Below the pieces are notes generated by a model. The model was not told the DNA's origin and made no database searches. It saw only the letters and a list, made by a program, of their open reading frames with translations. From positions 12,929-60,226 of the forward strand of contig JAGNBV010000007.1 of the NCBI GenBank assembly GCA_018004645.1: 47,298 nt of DNA, in the 5' to 3' direction. This DNA comes from Bacteroidales bacterium (GTDB lineage: Bacteria > Bacteroidota > Bacteroidia > Bacteroidales > CAIWKO01). Positions 26,057 to 34,639 of the stretch are shown one piece after another (positions within the stretch are counted from its first letter, which is position 1; each line of letters opens with the position of its first letter). The position numbers were made by a program, and so were the translations under genes.

Positions 26057-26578
26057 TTATTTTATTTTGGAATGCTGGCCTTCTTGCATTACCTGTTCGT
26101 ACTCCTGCTGATAATTTTTCATCCATTCGGCTTTTTTGGCTGCATAATCAGGATCGTCAAGAAAAGGAGCATGTTCTGCAATTTTTTGATGGGGTTTTAC
26201 AGCTTGTGGTGTTTGAACTTTCCGAGCTCCGGAAGTTGCAGTTTTTTTCAGAAATGCTTCGTATTCTTCAGGATAATTTTTTATCCATTCCGCCTTTTTG
26301 GTCTGGAAATTTTCATCGTTAAAATCCGGAGCGTGTTCGCCCATTTTTTCCCGGGTTGCTTCCGGTTGTATCCTTTGCAAAGTGATATCAGGCCTGGTGC
26401 TGACGGATTGATTCTTTGGGGTTGCTTTCTGCTCAGAAAGTCCTTCACTGGCGCGTGTTGTAGTAACCTGCGCATTTCCGGCAGCGACACAACAAACAAT
26501 TATTCCGCCTACTAATGTATTGCGGATAATCGAAATCAGGGCTGCCTTGTTTTTAAAACTAGTCTGTGTTTTTTTCAT
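26057..26578 (-). CDS. small secreted protein with two internal repeats
   Basis: The 173-aa protein has a hydrophobic N-terminal helix ending in GNAQ, so it is probably exported. Two tandem units of about 35 residues follow, the first with KMGEHAPDFNDENFQ and KKAEWIKNYPEEYE, the second with KIAEHAPFLDDPDY and KKAEWMKNYQQEYE. The units are separated by a Thr/Pro/Lys linker. I know no family name. It is 43 bases upstream of the giant protein in the same direction, so it may be a partner, chaperone or anchor. Its DNA repeats are also recognisable, which suggests a recent duplication. Confidence 0.7.
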   Translation of the reverse strand: MKKTQTSFKNKAALISIIRNTLVGGIIVCCVAAGNAQVTTTRASEGLSEQKATPKNQSVSTRPDITLQRIQPEATREKMGEHAPDFNDENFQTKKAEWIKNYPEEYEAFLKKTATSGARKVQTPQAVKPHQKIAEHAPFLDDPDYAAKKAEWMKNYQQEYEQVMQEGQHSKIK

Positions 26579-26933
26579 ATCTTGGTTTTTATTGATTAAT
26601 TTGGTTTTTTGACCTTTCGAATTTGTTTTAAATTTAAAAAAGTCTGAAAAAAGTCTGCAATATTACAATTTTTACCAATATACTATTGTTAATTTGAAAT
26701 ATACCGTATTTATTATTTGTATTTTCCCATTTACCTGATAAAAATATTTCTACCTTCAATTTTTAATTTTAGGCGAATGTTAATTAATTATCCGGGAGAA
26801 ATCGGAAATGTAGCAATATGGCAAAACTCTTTGTAAAATTTTAGTTGCATGATAAATACTTTTTATTTTTTTGTGAATATTTATTTCATGAATATTCCGT
26901 AAGTTTGCTAATAACAATGTTGATAATAAGAAA
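26579..26933. other. AT-rich divergent control region
   Basis: About 355 bases between the small repeat protein and the stress protein, with no gene. It contains an 11-base tandem repeat (AAAAAAGTCTG at 26636-26646 and 26647-26657), two copies of TGAATATT (26874-26881 and 26889-26896, 15 bases apart) and a TAAGTTTG -7 element (26900-26907) for the stress gene. Confidence 0.45.
26900..26907 (+). promoter_or_regulatory. -7 element of the universal stress protein gene
   Basis: TAAGTTTG matches TAnnTTTG. Two direct TGAATATT copies lie just upstream over the -33 region; the nearest TTTG is 26 bases away, longer than usual, so an activator may be needed. Confidence 0.45.
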
Positions 26934-27749
26934 ATGAAAAATAAAATAATTGTACCTACCGATTTAACTCCAATTGCAGGCCAGGCAATAAAGCAGGCCG
27001 TTGCTATTGCGCTGAAAACCAATTTCGGCCTGACACTGCTGCACGTGCTTACCGAAAAAGCAGAATCCAAAGAAGAGGTGACGAAAAAACTGTTGGCAGA
27101 AGCGGAAAATATTTATTCCCATAGCGGTATCCGTTGTGATATTTTGGTTCGCGAAGGATCTATTTTTGACATTATTCCTTATGAGGCATGCGAACGCAAT
27201 TATGACCTAATGGTTATAGGAACACACGGCATCAAAGGAATCAAACAAATGCTGTTCGGTGCAAACATTCTTAAACTGGCAGAAAAAATTTGCATACCCT
27301 TGTTGGTAGTACAGGAAAAATCGCAGGCAATAAAATCTTTCAAAAAAATTGTTTTACCGGTGGGCAGCCACGATACTTTCAATGATGCGGTGGAGGCCGT
27401 ATTGTTTTTTGCCGTTGTTTTCGACGCCGAGGTTCATCTGTACTCTATACGCAAGAATGGCTTTGACTGGCCAGACAGCCTGATAAACAATATCGAAAAC
27501 GCAGTTCGCCGTTTTGAATCAAGAGGCATCCAGTTGGTTCGTGTGAAGGAAGATCAAAATGTTTACTCCCTGGGATATGCAAAGCAAACGTTGAAATACG
27601 CACAATCTGTCGGTGCCGACCTTATATGCACCATGTCGGTGCCATCCAAAGAATATTACTATTTTGCAGACTCCGACAAAGAAAACCTGCTTTTGAATGA
27701 ATACCACATACCAATACTTTGTGCCGGTGGCGGTAAAACAGAGAAATAA
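26934..27749 (+). CDS. tandem-domain universal stress protein
   Basis: The 271-aa protein has two UspA folds. The first (1-145) shows IIVPTDLTPIAGQAIKQAV, LLHVLTE, LMVIGTHGIKGIKQMLFGAN and IPLLVVQ, including the G-x2-G-x9-G(S/N) type nucleotide loop (GTHGIKGIKQMLFGAN). The second (150-271) is more divergent, with KKIVLPVG and GADLICTMS, and lacks a clear ATP loop. Such proteins bind ATP and help cells survive starvation or oxidants. It is monocistronic with its own promoter. Confidence 0.88.
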   Translation: MKNKIIVPTDLTPIAGQAIKQAVAIALKTNFGLTLLHVLTEKAESKEEVTKKLLAEAENIYSHSGIRCDILVREGSIFDIIPYEACERNYDLMVIGTHGIKGIKQMLFGANILKLAEKICIPLLVVQEKSQAIKSFKKIVLPVGSHDTFNDAVEAVLFFAVVFDAEVHLYSIRKNGFDWPDSLINNIENAVRRFESRGIQLVRVKEDQNVYSLGYAKQTLKYAQSVGADLICTMSVPSKEYYYFADSDKENLLLNEYHIPILCAGGGKTEK

Positions 27750-27878
27750 GATTGTTAATGGCCGATCGGTAAATTGTTACCGAATCTGAAATGAAATGTC
27801 AGGCAGGTAAACTGTCTTGGTCTGGAAATAAAGATACCCCGAAAAAAATGAATTTTTCTGATTTAATACGTAATAAAG

Positions 27879-28331
27879 ATGAGGGTGGTTGTTCAACGCG
27901 TTAATGAGGCTTCGGTTTTAATAAACAACACCCAAAGAAAAAGCATCGGCAAGGGTTTGCTTGTTTTGCTCGGCATAGAAGATTCCGATTGGGATGAAGA
28001 TATCGAATGGCTCTGCGGGAAAGTTGCCCGTTTGCGAATTTTCAACGACAACCAGGGGGTAATGAACCTTTCAGTCACAGATATTTCAGGAGAAGTAATG
28101 GTTATTAGTCAATTTACCTTGCATGCCAGCACAAAAAAGGGCAACCGTCCATCATATATCCGTGCAGCAAAACCCGAGACAGCCATCCCTCTATACGAAA
28201 AGTTTATCCGGCAAATGGAAACCGAAATAAATAAAAGTATTACCAGTGGCGAATTTGGCGCCTATATGCAAGTGGAACTTGAAAACGACGGGCCCGTTAC
28301 AATAATTATCGATTCGAAGGATAAAGAATAA
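27879..28331 (+). CDS. dtd: D-aminoacyl-tRNA deacylase
   Basis: The 150-aa protein matches DTD from end to end: MRVVVQRVNEASVLI at the start, VISQFTLHASTKKGNRPSY with the SQFTL catalytic motif at about 77-81, and GEFGAYMQVELENDGPVTI, which contains the N-x-G-P-V-T cross-subunit motif. It hydrolyses D-aminoacyl-tRNA (and Gly-tRNA-Ala) to protect translation. Length is standard. It lies 130 bases after the stress gene and converges on the DUF362 gene. Confidence 0.95.
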   Translation: MRVVVQRVNEASVLINNTQRKSIGKGLLVLLGIEDSDWDEDIEWLCGKVARLRIFNDNQGVMNLSVTDISGEVMVISQFTLHASTKKGNRPSYIRAAKPETAIPLYEKFIRQMETEINKSITSGEFGAYMQVELENDGPVTIIIDSKDKE

Positions 28332-28333
28332 AA

Positions 28334-28350
28334 AGGAGTGTTACACTCTT
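28334..28350. terminator. weak bidirectional terminator
   Basis: GAGTG (28336-28340) pairs with CACTC (28344-28348), with an A-run before and TTATTT after, between convergent dtd and the DUF362 gene. Confidence 0.35.
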
Positions 28351-29413
28351 ATTTATCAACAGTTATCAGCTTATATACCGGATTTCCCATTTTGAGTTCG
28401 GCGGCGTAATCGATCTGGTGTTTTCCACTGGGATTACCGGCTTTTACAAAAGCATCATCACATTGGCAAGCGTTATCCACCATGTCGTGGCTGGCTTTTT
28501 CAATAGCTACTATATCCGTAGAAGCCAAAATCCCGATATCCACAAGGAATGGCTTGGGGGCAGTACCTGCGCAGTCGCAAGATTTTGAAATATTAGCCAG
28601 TACATTGATATAAACCATCTTTTTTTGTCCGGTAAACACTTTGGCATATTCTACAAGATGCTCCAGAAAAACAATTTCTTTTGCTGATCCGCGTGGAGCC
28701 GAAAATGATTGTACCGGACATGTGCTGATGCATTTTCCGCATCCAATACACTTGCTTCTGTCAATAGTCAACGGATTTAGTGTAATTGCCCCCGACGGAC
28801 ACTCTTTAAGGCATGCCCCGCACTGGATGCACTTGTTAGGATGAGTGGCAGGAACATCATTGGCATGTAAAGCTCTTTTGCCCTGAATAGCGGCCAATCC
28901 CATACTGACATTTTTGATGGCCCCGCCAAATCCAGCGCTTCCGTGACCTTTAAAGTGGGAGCATATTACATACGTATCATAATTAAAAAAATGCGACCCG
29001 GTGTATATGGTATCAAAATGTTTTGTTCCGGTAACGATACCCGTATCTTTTTCCGAATCAAGAATATCAATCGGGGCATAGGTAAAGCCATGATCTTTGG
29101 CCAATTGTATGTGCGACTTGGTGTAGTGCCTCTTGCTGACATACAGCACATTGGTTTCAACCAGGGTGGCATCCAGCTTCTTTACCAGGGGCTTCATCAT
29201 TCCGGCAGGCAGGTAGTTCTGATTCCCTTCTTCGCCAAAATGCACTTTAAAAGCTACCTTGCCGCTGACTTCTTTCTCAATAAAAGAAAAAACTTTCAGC
29301 ATGCCTTCAGCACTGATGTCTTTAGTGAAATAAACCAACGACGAATCTGTTTGTCCAAATACCGTAGTGATTATTAAAATTCCAATTAAGGTTAAAACAG
29401 TTTTTCTCGACAT
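28349..29413 (-). CDS. DUF362 protein with two [4Fe-4S] ferredoxin motifs, apparently exported
   Basis: I start at the ATG 29411-29413 (354 aa); an upstream frame adds eight residues before MSRKTVL. The first 21 residues (TVLTLIGILIITTVFGQ) look like a Sec signal peptide with no twin arginine. The DUF362 body follows (about 22-185). Two ferredoxin clusters come at about 200-245: CIQCGACLKECP and CIGCGKCISTCP, each with the usual C-x2-C-x2-C-x3-C-P spacing. A Cys-rich tail (SCDCAG, NACQCDD) may add metal ligands. The substrate is unknown. Its promoter is nearly ideal. Confidence 0.82.
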   Translation of the reverse strand: MSRKTVLTLIGILIITTVFGQTDSSLVYFTKDISAEGMLKVFSFIEKEVSGKVAFKVHFGEEGNQNYLPAGMMKPLVKKLDATLVETNVLYVSKRHYTKSHIQLAKDHGFTYAPIDILDSEKDTGIVTGTKHFDTIYTGSHFFNYDTYVICSHFKGHGSAGFGGAIKNVSMGLAAIQGKRALHANDVPATHPNKCIQCGACLKECPSGAITLNPLTIDRSKCIGCGKCISTCPVQSFSAPRGSAKEIVFLEHLVEYAKVFTGQKKMVYINVLANISKSCDCAGTAPKPFLVDIGILASTDIVAIEKASHDMVDNACQCDDAFVKAGNPSGKHQIDYAAELKMGNPVYKLITVDK

Positions 29414-29434
29414 AAAAAATTTATTAATTGGGTG

Positions 29435-29465
29435 CAAAAATATTACTTAGCAGCCTGATGACAAA
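29435..29465 (-). promoter_or_regulatory. promoter of the DUF362 gene
   Basis: On the minus strand TTTG (29462-29465), 19 bases, TATTTTTG (29435-29442), 21 bases before the start codon: a full Bacteroidota consensus. Confidence 0.72.
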
Positions 29466-29756
29466 ATATGCAGGGAACAATTATGATCCGGGGATATCAT
29501 ATCGTTTCAATTTTTTTATTTTTCTGGCTCCCTGTAATACCGCCCAGCACGCATCAGCCTTATGGCCGCAGAGCGTAAAATCTTTGTTGCACAGATAAAA
29601 AAACATAGTGTTTTTTACAGGATATTTTATACATTTGCTCAAAACTGTTTTTTCGCAAAAAAAACTGAATAAATAAGCAATGAGTGATCCTCTATCACAA
29701 GAAATAAATTTAGGAAGCACAAATTGTTGGTAATTGTTTTCACTAATTATTTTGTT
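29466..29756. other. intergenic region upstream of the SprB-repeat protein gene
   Basis: About 290 bases between divergent genes. TACATTTG (29630-29637) could be the -7 element for the rightward gene, leaving a leader of about 115 bases. A 98-aa minus-strand frame covers most of it but has no coding signature. Confidence 0.3.
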
Positions 29757-31811
29757 ATGACCATAAAAAAACTGCAATCTCTTTGTAAAAATATCTTTCT
29801 TTTATTAGGATTTTGTGTTACAAATTCCGTATATGGTCAGGGTTATTATAACCAATGGTTTTTCGGTGAAGGTGCCGGTCTTGACTTCAATTCATGCACA
29901 CCCGTAACCGTGGCGGGGAATGTATATTCGATTGAAGGATGTGCTTCAATATGCGATTATTATGGCAACCTTCTTTTTTACACGGATGGAGTAAGTGTCT
30001 GGAACGGCAATCATGCGCTGATGCCAAATGGCAGTGGGCTATTGGGGCATCAGAATGCTGCCCAGTCGTCGTTGATCGTACCCATGCCCGGCGATTCCAA
30101 TAAGTATTATATTTTCACCACTCCCTGGTATAATGATACCGGCGCCATAAGATATTCCATTGTTGACCTCTCTCTCGACGGAGGCCATGGCGATGTAACG
30201 GCAACCAAAAACTTTATGCTGCATCCTGTCTCGGAAGAACGTGTCACTGCTGTGCGCGCAGCCAATGGTACCGATTTCTGGATACTCGGCCATGAACCAT
30301 CAAACAATGTTTTTTTTGCCTACCTGCTGACTGCTGGCGGCATTAATCCTGTTCCTGTGTTAAGCACGGTGGGTGTTACTCACCCGGATATCTTTGCAAG
30401 TCAGGGTTATCTAAAGCCTAACCATCATGGCGATAAGCTGGCCATGTCGGTTTGGTTTCCCCACCAACTCGAAATTTTTGATTTTGATAAAACCTCCGGG
30501 GTGATTTCTAATCCGATTACTTTTCCAACCAGTCTTGTTTCTTATGGATTGGAGTTTTCTTCCGACGACAACCTGTTTTATTTCAGTGGTCTCACGGCTT
30601 GCGACCTGTATCAGGTAAACATGAATGCCGGCAGCGACAGCCTGATCATTGCCTCTACTACCCTGATAGCCAGCCCTCCGGGACCCACCTGTGCCCTGCT
30701 CTTAGGTCCCGATGGTAAAATTTATGCCGCCAAATATGGTGTGCCCTACCTCGGCGTAATCAATAATCCCAATACTCAGGGCTATTTCTGTAATTATGTG
30801 GACAATCAGATTCTTTTATCTACTGGTATTTCTCAGTCGGGGCTGCCCAATTTCTTCGAAATGACCGTCTGTACCGCACCTGATGTTGACCTCGGTAATG
30901 ATACCACGCTGTGTGCAGGACAAAGCCTTACTTTATCTGTTGGTCCGGCAAATTCGTACCTGTGGTCCGACAGCACCACCGGACCGTCAATAACGGTTAC
31001 CGCCCCTGGAACTTATTGGGTGGAAGCCTGTATTGCTCCCTGCCTTGCCAGGGATTCGATAACTGTGAATTTTGTACCTGCCGCTGTTGATATCCTGACC
31101 AATGACACGGCTGTTTGCGAAGGACAGTCCGTTATGCTGGTTGCAACGGGCATGTCTGCCTATACCTGGGCTCCGCAGGAGTCATTAAACATTAGTTCAG
31201 GGGATACTGTAATAGCCGGACCGACTTCCACTACCACTTATACGGTTACGGGATCGTCAAGCGGATGTTATGATACCAGTACCGTGACCATCGCAGTGCA
31301 TCCGGTACCTGTAATTACTGTGGACACCATACCACCGGGATGCCCCGGCATGAATAACGGATCCATAACTCTTACGGTGAATGACGGGACCCCTCCCTAT
31401 GTTTATTGGTGGAATACCGGCGACAGCCTGTCAGCCCTCAGTGATCTTACCAACGGAACGTACTCGGTAACGGTGAGCGATGCCCGCCAGTGTTCTGCTT
31501 CTGAAACCATTGAATTTAATATTTTAGCAGACTGTATAGACCCGGTTGTTTATGTGCCTAATGTATTTTCGCCCAACGGCGATGGTATCAATGATGTGGT
31601 TTTTGTTCACGGTAAAGATATTTTTATTGACTGGATTATTTTCGACCGTTGGGGCGAAGAAGTCTTTGAATCTAAAGATATTTCAATAGGGTGGGACGGA
31701 ACATTCAAAGGAAAAAAAATGCCTTCCGATGTTTATGTGTACCGGCTTATCGTGACCTGGGCTGATGGCACTGAAATTCGTAAGAAAGGCAATATTTCGC
31801 TGGTCAGATAA
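29757..31811 (+). CDS. SprB-repeat surface protein with T9SS type B (gliding-type) C-terminal domain
   Basis: I use the ATG at 29757 (684 aa), which gives the signal peptide around FLLLGFCVTNSVYGQ; a frame 33 bases longer adds a non-signal extension. Residues about 20-370 form a propeller-like domain (WFFGEGAGLDFNS, NLLFYTDGVSVWN) common in this family. Two Ig/PKD-like units follow (DLGNDTTLCAGQSL, DTAVCEGQSVML). A SprB repeat (GCPGMNNGSITLTV, YWWNTGDS, LTNGTYSVTV) comes next. The last 90 residues are the type B tail: VPNVFSPNGDGINDV, IFDRWGEEVFE and KKGNISLVR. Such proteins are adhesins or motility-linked surface proteins; the gliding link is inferred. Confidence 0.88.
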   Translation: MTIKKLQSLCKNIFLLLGFCVTNSVYGQGYYNQWFFGEGAGLDFNSCTPVTVAGNVYSIEGCASICDYYGNLLFYTDGVSVWNGNHALMPNGSGLLGHQNAAQSSLIVPMPGDSNKYYIFTTPWYNDTGAIRYSIVDLSLDGGHGDVTATKNFMLHPVSEERVTAVRAANGTDFWILGHEPSNNVFFAYLLTAGGINPVPVLSTVGVTHPDIFASQGYLKPNHHGDKLAMSVWFPHQLEIFDFDKTSGVISNPITFPTSLVSYGLEFSSDDNLFYFSGLTACDLYQVNMNAGSDSLIIASTTLIASPPGPTCALLLGPDGKIYAAKYGVPYLGVINNPNTQGYFCNYVDNQILLSTGISQSGLPNFFEMTVCTAPDVDLGNDTTLCAGQSLTLSVGPANSYLWSDSTTGPSITVTAPGTYWVEACIAPCLARDSITVNFVPAAVDILTNDTAVCEGQSVMLVATGMSAYTWAPQESLNISSGDTVIAGPTSTTTYTVTGSSSGCYDTSTVTIAVHPVPVITVDTIPPGCPGMNNGSITLTVNDGTPPYVYWWNTGDSLSALSDLTNGTYSVTVSDARQCSASETIEFNILADCIDPVVYVPNVFSPNGDGINDVVFVHGKDIFIDWIIFDRWGEEVFESKDISIGWDGTFKGKKMPSDVYVYRLIVTWADGTEIRKKGNISLVR

Positions 31812-32037
31812 TCCCAGATTGCACAATAGGAACGTAGTGAACTATTGAGCAGTGGGCGGGATTGTGTGTTGCATCTGGGTAATCCCGACATAGAAAATGT
31901 TACCGACTTGTCGGTAACATTTTCTATGTCGATTACGCATTAATGATTATAAATATGTTATTGAATATTAGACAGTAATGATTGGTCTGCCCTATTGCTA
32001 CGTAATAGAAGTATTTAATGCGTAAATTGGGATAATC
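31807..32037. repeat. palindromic element with terminal inverted repeats
   Basis: GATAATCCCA (31807-31816) and TGGGATAATC (32028-32037) form 10-base ends that match at 9 positions. At the centre is a perfect 22-base hairpin (arms 31886-31907 and 31910-31931, loop TT). Smaller pairings include CAATAG with CTATTG near 31826-31850. The two convergent genes end inside the terminal repeats. The layout is that of a non-autonomous (MITE-like) or REP-like element; the central hairpin could also serve as a terminator. Confidence 0.55.
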
Positions 32038-34456
32038 AGGGTTTGTTCTGTCTTTGTTTTTCGATGATTTCAAAATTCACCGTCAGGTGCTGTCCTTTCT
32101 GATCCACCAGGGTTAGTTTGTGCTTGCCGGCTTCGGGCGCAAGCGCCATCTGATGAAAATCGCTGGTACTGCCAATGAAAGTATTATCAAGGTACCAATG
32201 GAGTTTTATCCCTGTTATATTGTGAGCCGCTTTAAAAACTACCTTTTCACGTTCCCCGTTAAGGTCCACAGGAATATAGATGCGACTGTTGTTTTTAGGG
32301 TAGATCATATCCGGCCCGGCACCCGATTCCTGCGGCACACAATCGTCGCGGAAGGGTGGCAAAACGCGGTAAAATGGGTTTTTTGACTTGTAAAAATACT
32401 CCATCACGGGTGGCAGCACAAACCATTTTTGAAAACGGATTGCAGCTACCGGTTCGCACTCGCTGTTTACGCGCCACCGCCCGCTGGCATCAAGTTTTAT
32501 TATTTGATGGTACGGGCAATTGGGGCTTTTGGCGCCATTTTTCTGCACCCACACCGTATCAACCTCTTCGCAAACCGCTGTTGCTTTAAATCCGCTGTGC
32601 CTGCATACAGGCAGGCGGATCATGTCATCGTATGGCGCATAGAACCAACCCTCCGGCTTCAAAGATTTAAACACTTCAAACATAATGGGTGCCGCATAAG
32701 TCAGGCCGGTCATTCCCGGTCGCCCTTCGCCGTCAGAATTTCCTGTCCAAACAGCCACTACATACCGGGGGTTTACGCCTATTGCCCATGCGTCGCGGCT
32801 TCCGTAACTGGTGCCGGTCTTCCAGGCTATTTTAGCCGACGAAGAAAACTGTTGCCATTCCATATCTTCATCAGGCCGGGAAACTTCATTCATGGCCTCA
32901 AAGGTAAACCAGATGGATGAAGCACTTAGTACAGAAGATTTTTCGGTGCCCGGGCTTTTCTTTTTTGCATCCTGAAAAATATAAACCGGCGGGCGAAAGT
33001 CTCCTTTATCGTAGCGGGAATCATAAGGCTGATAATGATTGAGCGTGCGCGCCATACTGGCGTATGCGCCTGTCATATCCCACAGGTTGGCTTCGGCTCC
33101 GCCCAAAATAATTGCCAACCCATAGTGAGAGGGAGGTTTGTGTAGGGTGGTTAGTCCTATTTTTTTTAGAACATAATTAAAACGGTTGATACCGTATGCC
33201 TGCAACATCTTGACAGCCGGCACGTTGAGTGAACGCGACAACGCTCTTTTTGCAGGCACTGCACCATCGTATGTCAGGCTGTAGTTTTCAGGAATAAAGC
33301 CGCCCAACTGAACAGGTATATCCGGCACCAGTGCAGCAGGCAGCAATTGCCCGTCGTTGATCATAGCCGCATATAAAAAAGGCTTAAGGATGCTGCCCGT
33401 GCTTCTTGGAGAGGTAATGATGTCCACCTGGCAACCATTACCGTCATGGTTTGTTTCGGTGGTATTTCCCACATATGCCAATACGTTGCCCGTTTCAACC
33501 TCAACCACAAGTACTGCGGCATTATTGACTTTATTAGCACTATATTTTTCGTGGTATCGTTCGATGATGGATAGAACTCTGGTTTGCAGGCCGATATCCA
33601 GAGTTGTTTTTATTCTTTTACCGGAATAACCTTCTTTTATGGAGCGGTCGAGGAGGTGTGTTGCTGCCTGCGGCAAGGGATAAGGCTTCCCTGGCAGGGG
33701 TTCGTTTTGTGCAAGCAGGAATTCTTCCTGGCTGATATAATTATTTTTATAGAGTTTATTTAGAATTTTGTTTCTTTTCTTCAGCAGTTTATCATGGCTT
33801 TTTCCGGGGTAAATCAGCGCAGGACTGTTAGGCAATACCGCGAGCGTGGCTGCTTCTGCCCATGACAACTGTGCGGCATTTTTGCCAAAATAACGCCAGG
33901 AAGCTGCATCAATACCCACTACATTGCCACCAAAAGGCGCATTGGCTGCATATAGAGCAAGTATTTCCTCTTTGCTGTAAGTCAGTTCAAGCCTTACCGC
34001 CAGAAAAGCTTCTGCTATTTTTTCAAAAACAGTGCGTGGCCTGCCTTTTCTTGAAAGCCGTATTACCTGCATGGTGATGGTGCTGCCACCGCTTACAATT
34101 TTTCCGGCTTTGATATCCTGGTAAGCAGCTCTGGCCATAGCCCAGGGATTGAGCCCGTTGTGATAATAAAAAAAACGATCCTCAAACATTATTACCGCCT
34201 TCTGAAATTTTTCCGGCACTGTCTTCCCCGCAGGAAAACGCCATTGGTGGTCGGCAGCTATGCGGGCTCCCAGCAATACACCCTGGCAATCATCCATCAC
34301 AGTGCAGCAAGGATCCCTGAATAGGGGACGGGGTAATGAAAACCAAAAAAAAATTATGAATGCTAATGCAAAAAATACCCACCATTTCTTTTTTAAAAAC
34401 CTTTGAAATGATGACCTGCCAAAAGATTTTTTGCCGGTAATGTGCGCTGTCCCCAA
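32036..34456 (-). CDS. pbpC: penicillin-binding protein 1C (transglycosylase/transpeptidase)
   Basis: The 806-aa protein has a basic N terminus and one membrane helix (about 26-42). The GT51 transglycosylase domain follows, with EDRFF (catalytic Glu about 92) and GGSTITMQ (about 123-130). The transpeptidase domain has S-x-x-K in GSILKPF (about 355-358), SLN (about 409-411) and WKTGT (about 545). The C-terminal 90 residues form the BiPBP_C beta domain specific to PBP1C. It polymerises and cross-links peptidoglycan. The start appears to be TTG (34454-34456), right after an in-frame stop, with AGAGGA about seven bases upstream, an uncommon Shine-Dalgarno for this phylum. Confidence 0.92.
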   Translation of the reverse strand: MGTAHITGKKSFGRSSFQRFLKKKWWVFFALAFIIFFWFSLPRPLFRDPCCTVMDDCQGVLLGARIAADHQWRFPAGKTVPEKFQKAVIMFEDRFFYYHNGLNPWAMARAAYQDIKAGKIVSGGSTITMQVIRLSRKGRPRTVFEKIAEAFLAVRLELTYSKEEILALYAANAPFGGNVVGIDAASWRYFGKNAAQLSWAEAATLAVLPNSPALIYPGKSHDKLLKKRNKILNKLYKNNYISQEEFLLAQNEPLPGKPYPLPQAATHLLDRSIKEGYSGKRIKTTLDIGLQTRVLSIIERYHEKYSANKVNNAAVLVVEVETGNVLAYVGNTTETNHDGNGCQVDIITSPRSTGSILKPFLYAAMINDGQLLPAALVPDIPVQLGGFIPENYSLTYDGAVPAKRALSRSLNVPAVKMLQAYGINRFNYVLKKIGLTTLHKPPSHYGLAIILGGAEANLWDMTGAYASMARTLNHYQPYDSRYDKGDFRPPVYIFQDAKKKSPGTEKSSVLSASSIWFTFEAMNEVSRPDEDMEWQQFSSSAKIAWKTGTSYGSRDAWAIGVNPRYVVAVWTGNSDGEGRPGMTGLTYAAPIMFEVFKSLKPEGWFYAPYDDMIRLPVCRHSGFKATAVCEEVDTVWVQKNGAKSPNCPYHQIIKLDASGRWRVNSECEPVAAIRFQKWFVLPPVMEYFYKSKNPFYRVLPPFRDDCVPQESGAGPDMIYPKNNSRIYIPVDLNGEREKVVFKAAHNITGIKLHWYLDNTFIGSTSDFHQMALAPEAGKHKLTLVDQKGQHLTVNFEIIEKQRQNKP

Positions 34457-34574
34457 TTATTTTTCCTCTAAATCCGTTATAAAAATAAACAATCTGTTAT
34501 AATTTGGATTAATCATTTTTTTAATAAGAAATAACTTTTTGGGAGGCAATCACGTATACATCGATAATTCTTTA

Positions 34575-34582
34575 TAACTTTG
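34575..34582 (+). promoter_or_regulatory. -7 element of the choice-of-anchor protein gene
   Basis: TAACTTTG, 57 bases before the start codon; no clear -33 element at the expected spacing. Confidence 0.4.
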
Positions 34583-34639
34583 CATATATAAGATACTGAT
34601 TATATATGGCTTGGTTTTTTTAAAAGTAATATATGGCAT

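Noticed and set aside
26072-26515. A 147-aa rightward frame rich in Phe and Leu
   Set aside because: Antisense reading of the small repeat protein; the hydrophobic look comes from its Lys/Glu codons read backward.
29481-29777. A 98-aa leftward frame upstream of the SprB-repeat protein
   Set aside because: It overlaps the start and probable promoter of a real gene and shows no protein-like composition.
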